Assembly: GCA_032209605.1 (NCBI GenBank)
Contig: JASFXZ010000001.1
Span: 32,120,619 to 32,184,618, forward strand
Reading direction: 5' to 3'
DNA: 64,000 nucleotides
From: Mactromeris polynyma
Lineage: Eukaryota > Mollusca > Bivalvia > Venerida > Mactridae
This document shows positions 1 through 12,000 of this stretch, piece by piece. The notes beneath the pieces are model-generated. The model did no database searches and was not told the origin of the DNA. It worked only from the letters and a program-made list of their open reading frames with translations. Numbering within the stretch: position 1 is the stretch's first letter; each line of letters opens with the position of its first letter. The translations under genes were made by a program, and so were the position numbers.

Positions 1-12
1 TATCCGACTTAC

Positions 13-92
13 CTTGTTCTGAGTGTAAGGCCACATACGTTGATGGCTCAGCCCTAGCTTCCCCTAGCTGCTCATACTGAGAACTTTCTGTG
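13..92 (-). CDS. Receptor exon 11: tail exon with two YxxL motifs
   Basis: This 80-nt exon runs from TTTTATAG|C to CAAG|GTAAGT, entering in phase 2 and leaving in phase 1, so the gene continues beyond position 1. It encodes TESSQYEQLGEARAEPSTYV then ALHSEQ. SQYEQL (Tyr525) and STYVAL (Tyr538) each fit the S/I/V/L-x-Y-x-x-L/I/V inhibitory-motif pattern. Together they read YxxL-x9-YxxL, close to ITAM spacing. Such tyrosines could recruit SH2 proteins or act in endocytic sorting. Confidence 0.7.
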
Positions 93-3000
93 CTATAAAA
101 TAGATAACTATATTTTGCATTGATCGGATACCTATTGGTAAATAAAACAAACAAAAACATTTGCCTTACAGGGCCCGGCATAGTGTCGTCATGAGATGAA
201 AATTAGTCGCATGGCAAAGTATATTCATCGTTGCATAATGTAAATATCTGATCAAAAGTTATTGGAGTTCACACTGAACTATCTACATTGCTTCAAGAGG
301 AGAACTGCACCTAGGCTGGGAGAATGGATGAATATATACTTTTATTCCAAATTACACAATCGCATCAAGAATACTTACAAAAAATTGAATTATTTGGACT
401 ACTTTACCAGTGTTGTGTTTTAAAATTTCTCCATTACTAGAAATGTCGAGTTAAATTGCTTAGAAACTTACGTATTCTGTACCGACCGATCTATTGCACC
501 TGAAAATACAATATTTTCAGTATAAGTTTAAATATGTATGTGGGTTATTTATTTAGTAACATATTCTGAATATATTTGACGCCTGGTTGTATTTTGGGAC
601 AAATGTTTTCTGATTTCGTTTAAAAAGGTGTTATATTGTAAAATACTGGCATGCCCTTCCTGGGTCGTCAAGAAATTTTATTGGACTGTTTATTAATGAA
701 AATGTGAGTGTTCTCTGGTAAATTTACGTACCATGATTACCCCCATTTGAATGTTCATCTTCATGTTGATTGTTTTCGCTGTAAAATAGATTTTGAATGA
801 TTATAATCGTAGCGTAGTTTGCTTTATACATGTATACAAATAGTGTCAGTTCAGAAAGAATCGAAAATATATCCTAAATCATCATAATCATCATGTTTTT
901 GAAGATCTTGTAGTGACTGTGTTTAAAATGTTGATATTCAATGATTTTAACCGGAAACTTATGGAATTCTTATGGTGGTTGTTTTTTACGGATGCATTAA
1001 ATTTTGATTTACCAGTTGACTATTTTTCTATATCTCATACAGATGCGGAGAAAGTCAGGTTTAAACCGGTAAATATCACATGCGTTTTTGTGTCTTGACG
1101 GTACATGTACATGTATTTGTTCTCTAAATAAAACTTTGTTTTAAAAGCACAGATGCATCCGCCTGCTAAGTTGGTTTTGACAAAATAATGAAACGTGATC
1201 CTAAGAATAACAATGTGTATGCCAAAATGGCGGCATAGCCGCATAGTGACTGTGTGTCAGCTTCCTAGTAGTCATGAGCGAGAACCATCAGTCCCTGAAT
1301 TTGTGTCTAGTGACAAACGCAGGAAGTGGTCGGGAGTGATTTATAGGAAAGACCGGTGGTGACATTCACACTTTAATATTTATCTCCTGTCAAAGTCAAG
1401 ATTTCAAGTAACGAAGTCATGATTTCTCGATTCCAACTTCCAGCATTAACGAATCAACTTCCCGAATTCCATATCAAGAAAACGTGAATTTGAAATCGCA
1501 AATTCTTTATGATGAAATCATGCTTCTTAAGAGAAATGATGACATTTGAATGTCACGACCGGTCTTTCATAGATTCATATAAATTGTAAGAATGTAGGAG
1601 AAACAAGTCTAAACTATCAAACAAATTGTTACACACCTTGATAGATTACTCAACTGCTGTTGATGTTTCGTCTTTTTGTCTGCAATAGAAACATAATAAA
1701 GTACAACATCGCCAGAGGAACGTCCTTTTAGAGACGCAGATTTTGTTGTTGTCGAGAGGCTATTACTCCAAATGGGCTTATATTGATGGCAAATTCTAAC
1801 TACGGGCAATAGTAATACTGTTGTTAAGGAGAGTTAATTTTCTCAAGAGAGGAATGTTGCCTTTGAGATGCTGCGGTGTGTGTACCTTACTGAAAACGGT
1901 GCATTTAGTACTTGAAAATATATGTAGACATCTGAAGGTTTACAAAATCATTGTTTCAAATGTTGTATGAAACATAACAGTAATTGACAATCACCTGTAT
2001 CACGATTCAAACAAATCCCTTTTCTTAGCGCAATACACACAAAGAAAGCAAGTGCACCTATTGCGACAACACCACCGCCTACAGCTGCACCAATGACAAC
2101 AGCTGATGTTGTATTTTCTGTCACTGATTCGGTGCTAGATACTCCTGAAATAATTAAAAACTAGATAATAATGTAGATTTATTCCGTTACAATATTCTGT
2201 AAGAATGGTTATATTACAACATCTCCAGAGCAACATCCTTTGCGAGACTCATAGTATGGCTGATGTTGAGAGGTTGTTGCTTTAGAGAAATTAATTGAAA
2301 GCGAATTGTTGCTACCCGTAAAGGTTCAACGGTTGCTGAAGACAGGTTGTTGTTTCATACAGAGCCTCTTTAGAGATATCATTGTATTAAATAGTACATG
2401 TATAACTATTTATGAAACAATTCTCTCATTTTCAGAATAAGTTGTTTATTACCCCCATTCATGAAAGTTAATTCAGAGACCATAATTAAATGTTATTAAA
2501 TAAAATTATATTGTGAAACGATGCAACACATGCTACAAATGATGTCCGTCTTGTCATTATTACGGTTTTATTCCATAGTGTAGCGGATGTTTGTGTTAGA
2601 GATTTACGCCATTTTTTCAACAGTATTTCAGTTGTGTACGGCGGTCATTTGACCTATCCAGAGTTCCTGGGCTACCAACCAGTGCTTATCTGTTCTTCTG
2701 CAAAAGACTGGTAACTTCCTTACATGAATAACAGGGGTAAAGGACAAATGATCTTGGATGTATTATCTTCAGTAAACTGTTCACGGAGAACATGCCCTGC
2801 GTCCGGGGTTTGGATCTACGATCGGCCGTCGATTGATCTAATCGGACTGAATGATTTAAAAAAAGGCTTACAAGTTGTTAATTACAGTAATATAACCGAG
2901 GATAGAACATATATTTAGCCAGTCCATCATCATAGCAACGTTGACACAATTTACAAAGGCAAATAATGTCAAACTATGTCTTACAATTATCAGATACGGC

Positions 3001-6000
3001 CATCCTTGAATAATTGTTTGTTTGACCAAACCCTACCTACACCAGAAAATGGCACCTACTCAATAACCAGTTGAGGTTTCTAAGCGGGGAACATTTTTTG
3101 ACTACGTATTTATAAATTAAACTTAAATTACCATAAAAAACTAATGTATAAACATGAATCAACGACCTTCCCATCCCAAATTTGATATGTCGATTTGTGC
3201 CAAAGGAACACATTTTAAAGATATATTAGCAGTCCTCGTTTACCAATGTCTCCAGTTGTAAACGATATTCCCCGTGTTAAGGCACTGTTACCTACGTAAT
3301 TGAATGCAAAAACACGGGCAATATATTCAGTATCACTTTCTATGGACGACAGTCGAACAGAAATGTTTGTCTGCTGTGTGTCTGTGATGTTCGTTTCCGT
3401 CCAACAATCCGTAGACTGTTTTCTCAATTGTATAACAAACGTCTGAAGAAATCCACCGTCAAATCCAGACTGCCATTGTAACATTGGTACATCATTCAAT
3501 TCATTGTACGACAACTTTGTCGGTGTGGCCGGAGCATCTGAATAAAGACAAACTTAAATATACACGTACATGTATTACAAACATCTAATTATTGTGCAAT
3601 CACTCGTAATTAATTTTCTAAAAATGCATATTGAAGTCATGCAGGAAATGCCACACATAAGAAGTGCATCCATTTGGAAGGACATATAGTATATGTATCA
3701 ACAACCATTATAGTAAAATGGACGACAAAGGTATATGATTGGTGCAAATAGAAGTACCGCATTGGAACGATCAGTGGAAATGCATCATTGGGTGTTTTAA
3801 CCTTGTTTTGAAAACACTTCCCAAAGAGATAATAAACAATGACATAGTGATGATACGATAAATATACAAACGGGATAAAACATTTACCATTGAGCAAAAT
3901 CAGTTTTTTCCAGTTATTGTTTGCACCCTGTATGTACAGAGTTCGATCACGGCGTATTTCGTTACTATATAAAGTGTTAATTATACAAAATATCGATCGT
4001 TATCTAATGCACTAAAATGTATAATCCTTTTACCATATGGAATCAGGTTAAACATTTGCTGCATCATACCGATATCATTTTTTACTGCCAGCTTATATTC
4101 ACCAAAATCTGATATCCGTACATTGACGAACAACAGATTTGCACTTGGGGGCTTTGTTACAATTCTTATCATGTGTGAATCTTCAATTATTTGCCATCCA
4201 CCGTCTTCGTTTTTCGACCACACATTATCCGATGCCTGTGGATGAGGGTTAGCACTTATCTCAAGGTCGAGTCTCGCAAAATCCTGTAAACGGCTGGTGA
4301 CGTTTGCCGTGACAGTCGATGCGGGTGATGGAATAGGAGAATCTGAAACAGTGGATGGTGATAATTACAATAAATATCACATCTAGTAGACATGTTGACA
4401 GCGACTAGTATTGTTCTACAGAGGTAAAAATGATAGTTAATGATTATTAGCGGGAAATTGATAATATTGTAGTCGAGAGGTGCCTTATGAGAGGGGGCAC
4501 TATAGAATATAATTAATTTTCTTAATTCTAACACTTTGCATTTGAAGATTGTTTTTCTCTGGAATCATATCGATAATTGTCATATAATTGGTGTGTCGTA
4601 TTTATGTTTAACACAAATGATTTCAATGAAGCTACACTAGTAAACTTAGTTCCTTTGAGAAAGATACACAGAGAGAAGGTCACATTCACAAAGTTGATCT
4701 TCCCTATACAGATCTAGACATAATAGCGTAGACTTACGCCAGGAAAGGGAAACATACACAACATCAAATGTACCCGGAAGCACATGCAAGTAAAATAACG
4801 TCTGTCTCAATTGCCTGATCTTGTGCATCACGATGGTGAAAGAATGTATTGAAAGCTTTTCCAATAGGAAATTAATAATCACAAATACCGGTATCATTTA
4901 TTATATCATAAAACATTTAATAAATGTGAACAAATAATGATTAAAGTGAAAGCAATACATGTAGAGAGACAACACCTAAATATATTTCCAGAATTACAAT
5001 TCACGAACTTTGCTCGAACATATAAAACACTTGTTGATACAGCGCTAACAGAAAGTATGATTATTAATGAAAAAATAACCTTTACCACTACCATTAAATT
5101 AAGCAACGACCTGAAATCTGGTTTATGGAGTAAACAGAATTTAAGGGAGGCATTGTGGTCGAGAGTAGAGCGCCTGAATCTTGATCTGAAGGTCGTGGGT
5201 TCCAATACCGACATTGGCGATGGTGAACCAATAACTTCACATTAACTAAATAAGGCGCGAGCACTGGAAGCAGTCGTTGAGAGTGATTTATATATTTAAG
5301 TTGAAAACATATTTCACAATAGATGTATAATAAACATATTTGCTTACACAAAACATTTATCATTGGCTGCCTCTGCGATATTAGATGTTGTGCTGTGTTG
5401 TTTGCGGTGCAATACATACTGTAGCCATTGTCCGTTCTAGCTGGATACAGTCTCAATGTACTAGTCGTTATTTCCTCCAGGTCATTTCCTGTTCTAACTG
5501 ACTCACTGGTGATGTTGTCTTTTATTGCTGCTGTGCCTCCATGTACATCATGTGTAACACCCTTGTACCATGATATCGCTGCTGCTGGATAGCCATTTGA
5601 TGTGCGGCATTGGAATTCTATCATTGCACCTTCTTGTATGTTGATGGTCTGATCCATGTCTGGTTTTGTCATATTTACAGATGTGATTGGTACTAAAATG
5701 CGAAGTTAGCAAACTACTGCATTAATATCTATATATAAACATAAAAATAGTTTAAATGTTATTCTTAATAAACGCATACGGTAATAAATAAAACGCGATA
5801 AAACACTATAAACCGTTTGTGAGCTAAAATTTACTTTTCGCAAAATTTGCTTTTTAAAAGAGATATTAAGTTGCTATAGGGATCGCCACATACAAAAGTC
5901 AATGCCTCTTTATACAGACCCCCCAGGAAAACAACAATCCAAAAATCGTCAGACATTGAGGAGGGTAAATATTAATATTCAATATTCAGACAGAGTTTCT

Positions 6001-9000
6001 TAAGAACTAATTACAGAGATTTCACAGTACTAGTATTTAATTCTGCGCATGTGTACTGATGTCCTGGTGAAAATATGACGATATTACAAGGGATGAATAT
6101 ATGTACATTTTATCATATAATATTTATATAAATACATTCCCATTTTCCGTTCAGTGCATAGACGTTTCTGATTACAAGTACGTTTACACTTGAAGTTGTC
6201 TTACTGTCAAAATGTACATCAATCATGTAACATTGTTAGTACAAACCTGGACAATAAGGGAAATAGGCAACTTTCAAGGTAGTTTGGTCGTAGCAGTAAT
6301 ACATATTACAATTTTCGAGTCTGTAATTAAAGATACTGAGTGTATATGTCGATCCAGAGTGTGAAAACTCATATCCAGGTACTGAACTAGGCATACATCT
6401 AGAACGTTTAACTGCTATTATTGGTATATAAGATATTGGTAACTGTATATATTTTCCCATTTTCCGTTCAGTGCATAGACGTTTCTGTATACAAGTACGT
6501 TAAGACTCTAATTGTTTTGAGGTCAAAATTTACATCAATCATGTAACATTGTTAGTACTAACCTGGACAATAAGGGAACCTGTCAACTTCCCAGAAACTG
6601 TCATGACAGGAGTACATTTCACAATTTTCGAGTCTGTAGTTTAAGATACTGAGTGTATATGTCGATCCAGAGTGTGAAAACTCATATCCAGGTACTGAAC
6701 TAGGTATACATGTAGAACGTATACATGCAGTAATTAAGGCATCATTATACCACATTATTGGATTGACAGTATCACCAGTATCACACTGACAAGTTAGTTT
6801 CTGGTTCTCTATGACATCTTCACACGTACATTTCAGTCCTACAATGCAAGCAGTGAAAGAAACATAGCCGCAATAATAAAAGAGTGAACACTAAATGCAA
6901 ACGCTTTGTTTTATAGCAATAGTTGGAAGTAACAGTGGTGGAAAGTGATAAATATATCAATATAAATATACAGTAAAACCTCCATGATAAAACAATGTTT
7001 GGAACCCTTAAAACTGGTATTCTTATTGATATGGTCTTAATATTGAAGTTGAATATAGAGCAAAGCAGTGAAAATAGACTTGACTCAGTCAATGAGAAAT
7101 AACTTAGTGTTTGGTAATATTATAGAAGCTGATGAGGAGACAAACAATCAAACAGAAGAGAAACTCATGAAAATGACCTTAAGATCGCAGAGCAGATGGT
7201 AAACGATATAAAGTTTGAAAGAGTTCATAGAATGGGTACCAAAACAGATAGAAACCGTAACCGGAAGATAGTTGCCAAATTCGTCCTATTCAAAGATCGT
7301 GAGCACATAAGTAAACAATGGAAAACTATTAAAGGTACATATTTTTACATGCACGAACAATTTCCGAGAGAGATCAACGAGAAGAGGAAACAATTGTTAC
7401 CATTGTTAAAAGCAGCAAAAAAAGAAGACAAGAAAGCTTGGATTTCGTATGATACGCTCTACATTGATGGGAAACCAGTTAACAAAACATAGGGGTGTGA
7501 AGGGGATGAGCCAAAAATTTGTTCCTGGAACGTAAATGGATTAACTTACTTTAAGAAGCATTGTCCAGATTTTATTAAATTGATTGCAGGTTATGATATT
7601 GTGTTCCTGTGTGAATCATGGACAAACAAAGATAGTGAAATAGACATTGATGGATATATTTCTCATAACTTTTATAGAAAATTTCAAAATCGTGGTGGTA
7701 TTGTAGTATATTATAAGGATTGTATTAAATGTGGAATTTATATTGTTAGATCACATTTAGATACAATTATTTAGATAAAGTTGGATCGAACTTTTTTTCA
7801 TACTGAAACTGATATATATTTTTGTGGTGTATATATTTGGGGTGAGGAATCCCCTGCGTATAATGTTTCTAACGTAGATCTCTTTGATATTATGCAATCT
7901 GATATATATGATTTTGAGCACTTAGGTTCTGTATTTTTGGTAGGAGACTGGAATAGTAGAGTAGGAGTTAAACATGATTTTATTGTCTATGATAAATGTG
8001 ATAATCATATTGATAATGATGACTATGTTCCCGATTCATACATGTTCAGGGCCTCACAAGATCAAGTATGCAATAATTATGGGATCAAATTGTTAGATTT
8101 GTGTAAAGCTTCAGGTGTAAGAATTTGTAACGGTCGGATTGGACAAGATTTTAACATTGGAATGTATACATATGCTGCAAAGCATGGAGCATCCGTGATT
8201 GATTTATTGTTAACAAAATAACGTAGTTTTTCCTTGTTGGTCGATTTTTGCATTAATTCATTCAATGAATTTAGCGACGATGCACCTATGTCATTTTCAA
8301 TCTGTTGTCATAACATTGTTGATAATCAAGTAGATAGTGATTTCGTGAAATATAAATGGAATGACAAATATAAAGATACATTTCGTGCAGGTATCATTTC
8401 GAGATTACCTAGCTTTAATAACATTACTGAAAATATTTGTTTGAATAGTAGAACGTCAGTAAACTCAATGTTGAACGATTTTACGTCAATCATACGGGAA
8501 ATAGCATAATAATAAAAAAAGTGTTCATTTTAATGATAAGCCGTTATCCAATCATGCTGAATGGTTTGACATTGAATGTATAGAAGCTAAGAGAATATAT
8601 CTAGATTCGTTGCGCCAGTTCAACCGTTTAAAGAACGATTTTAGTAGGCAGAAATTTTGTCATTTCAAAAAACTTTATAAAGATATCTGTAAACGGAAGA
8701 AACGAAACTACGATCAGTTGAAAATAAATGAAGTCGAAAGATTAAAAACATGTAAACCTAAATAATTTTGGAAATACTTTAAGCGAAAATCCGGCAGTAA
8801 AAACGATATTTCTTTAGCAGATTTTAAAAGATATTTTGCCGAATTAGGAAACGATATTTTTAATTGCAACAACAGTGACGCTGAAGATTTCTGTAATCGG
8901 CATAATTTTGATAATTCCAATTGCGCTTTTAGCGAATTGGATAATCGGATCACTATTGACGAGATATTTGAGGCAGTTAAAAAATTAAAGAATGAAAAGG

Positions 9001-12000
9001 CTACAGGTATAGATTTCATTATGAATGAGTATATAATCGAAACTATTGATATTTTAGCTGGTCATATATGTGATATTTTTAACGCTATTTTAGATTCTGG
9101 TTATTTTCCTGAAAAATGGATGGAAGGTATAATTATTCCACTTCATAAAAAATGTAATGTAAGTGATGTGAACAATTATAGAGGGATCACATTAGTAAGT
9201 TGTTTATCAAAATTGTTCACATCAGTTCTTAATAAACGTATCATGATCTTTTGTGAAAACAATAATGTTATATCTGATGCTCAATTTGGGTTTAGGAAAG
9301 GTCGTTCAACTGTGGACGCTCTATTTATACTATTGAATATTGTACAAAACCATTTGAATGAAAATAAGAGATTGTATTGTGTATTTGTAGATATGAAGAA
9401 ATGTTTTCAATATATAGGCACGGTCTGTGGTATAAAATGTTTGATATTGGTGTCCAAGGTAAATGCTTAGAATTGTTCGTGATATGTATCAAAAGGTAAA
9501 ATCTTGTGTAAGAAATTGTAATGAATATTCAGACTTCTTTGAATATGCGGTTGGTCTAAGACAAGGAGAAATATTGTCACTGCTTTTATTTTCATTGTTT
9601 GTAGAAGATTTAGAACTTTACCTCCAAAGTGATTGTAATTCAGGAATATTTATTGATGAAATACTTCTGATTTTATTATTATTCGCAGATGATATGGCAA
9701 TATTTGGAAAAACACCACAGGAACTGCAAAACAATTTGAATGTGCTTTATAGTTACTGTAATACTTGGGGTTTGGAAGTGAATATAAATAAATCTAAAAT
9801 AATAGTGTTTAGAAAACGAGGGGGGTTAAGAAATAATGAATATTGGAATTATAATGGCGAACATATAGAAGTGGTTGATAATTTCAACTACCTCGGTTCT
9901 GTCTTTAATTATACCGGTGTAACAGTCCAGAACGGCCATGGTCCAGTTCTTCCCCGGGGCAGTTTTGGACCAGTCCAGTTCTTCCCCGGGGCAGTTCTGG
10001 ACCGGTCCAGTTCTTCCCCGGGGAAGATCTGGACTAGTCCAGTTCTTCCCCACCCAGTCCATTTCTTCCCCCCTAGAAATTAATTTTATTTTAAACTTTT
10101 TCACACTGGAAATGATCTAATTTTTCATGTTAGGGTGGGGAAGTTCTAGACTGGTCCAGTTCTTCCCCCCTAGTAAAATATTATATTTTCAACTTTCTGC
10201 TAGTCTATTTCTTCTCCCCTAGTTAAATACTTTATTTGTGTCAAGGTGGGGAAGTTCTGGACTAGAGTTTTTTTATTTGTTTGCGCTTTATGGTGGGGAA
10301 GTTCTGGACTAGTCCAGTTCTTCTCCCCTTGTAAAATATTATTATTTTTGTCTAAGCGTTGAAGTTCTGGACTAGTCCAGTTCTTCTCCCCTTGGAAATT
10401 GTTTTATTTTTCGTCTTAGGGTGGGGAAGTTCTGGACTAGTCCAGTTCTTCTCCCCTTGGAAATTGTTTTATTTTTTCGTCTTAGGGTGGGGAAGTTCTG
10501 GACTAGTCCAGTTCTTCTCCCCTTGTAAAATATTATTCTTTTTGTCTGAGGGTGGGGAAGTTCTGGACTAGTCCAGTTTTTCTCCCCTTGGAAATTGTTT
10601 TATTTTTTTGCGCTTTAGGGTGGGGAAGTTCTTGACTAGTCCAGTTCTTCTCCCCTAGAAAATTATCTTATTTTTCATCTTAGGGCAGGGAAGTTCTTGA
10701 CTAGTCCAGTTCTTTTCCCCTTGTAAAATATTATTCTTTTTGTCTTAGGTGGGGAAGTTCAGGACAAGTTCAGTCCTTCTCCCCTAGGATTTTTATGCCC
10801 CCACTCTGAATGGGGGGGGGGCATATAGATTTGCCTTTGTCCGTCTGTCCAGAACTTCCCCACCCTAAAAACTGGACTAGTCCATAACTTCCCCGCACTG
10901 ACACAAATAATAAAGTATTTAACTAGGTCAGGACAGAATTAGACCAGCTGAAAGTTGAAAAAATAAAATAATTTCCTAGGGGGGAAGAACTGGACCGGTC
11001 CAGAACTTCCCCACCTTAACATGAAAAATAAGAACATTTTCAAGGTTAATAAGTTGAAAATAAAATAATTTTCTAGGGGGGAAGAACTGGACTAGTCCAG
11101 AACTTCCCCACCCTCGGAAGAAAAAATAAAATATTTTACTAGGGGAGAAGAACTGGACTAGTCCAGAACTTCCCCACCCTGACACAAATAATAAAGTATT
11201 TAACTAGGAGGACAGAATTAGACCAGCTGAAAGTTGAAAAAATAAAATAATTTCCTAGGGGGGAAGAACTGGACCGGTCAAAAACTTCCCCACCCTCACA
11301 CGAAAAATTAGATAATTTCCAGGGCGTGAAAGTTGAAAATAAAATAATTTCCTAGGGGGGAAGAACTGGACCGGTCCAGAACTTCCCCGGGGAAGAAACA
11401 GACTGGGTGGGGAAGAACTGGACTAGTCCAAAACCTCCCCGGGGAAGAACTGGACTGGGGGGAAGAACTGGCCTGTTACACCGGTAACTTCAGTTTAAAT
11501 CAAGAATTCATTATAGGGAAAGGATTGAAAGCATTGAATGTCTTAGTTATCAATTGTAAGAAATTTAATCTAAAGCCTCGACTACTATGTCAATTATTTG
11601 ATGCTTTTGTTGGTTCTATTTTAAATTACGCATCTGAAATATGGGGCTTCACCAAATCTAAAGAAATAGAACGTATACACTTAAAATTTTGTAAGCAAAT
11701 CTTGAACGTCCGAAAAAGCACGTGCTCTACAGGTATTTATGGTGAGTTAGGTCGTTATCCTTAATTCATTACTAGATACGTACGTATTATCAAATATTGG
11801 TTTAAAGTGTTATCTACTGATAATACTATAATCAAACATGTATTCTTGCAATCATTAAATGACTGTGAAAAATAAAGTCAATTGGGTGTATAGTGTAAAA
11901 AAGTTATTGTGTGATTATGGTTTTGCCGATGTATGGCAACGACCTGATACGTTTAACGGTAATTGTTTTATATATGTTTTTAAACAGAGGTTAATTGACT

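Larger units (their letters stand above)
93..1994. other. Introns among the tail exons
   Basis: Between the four short cytoplasmic exons the DNA is AT-rich. I recognise no repeat family, RNA gene or further exon here. The longest gap, 779-1636, is also featureless to me. Confidence 0.5.

Noticed and set aside
4937..5245. 102-codon plus-strand frame opposite the receptor
   Set aside because: It overlaps an intron and a SINE head; no signature.
9826..11185. Open frames with repeated SGLVQFF or GPVLP segments
   Set aside because: These translate the palindrome array of the foldback element.
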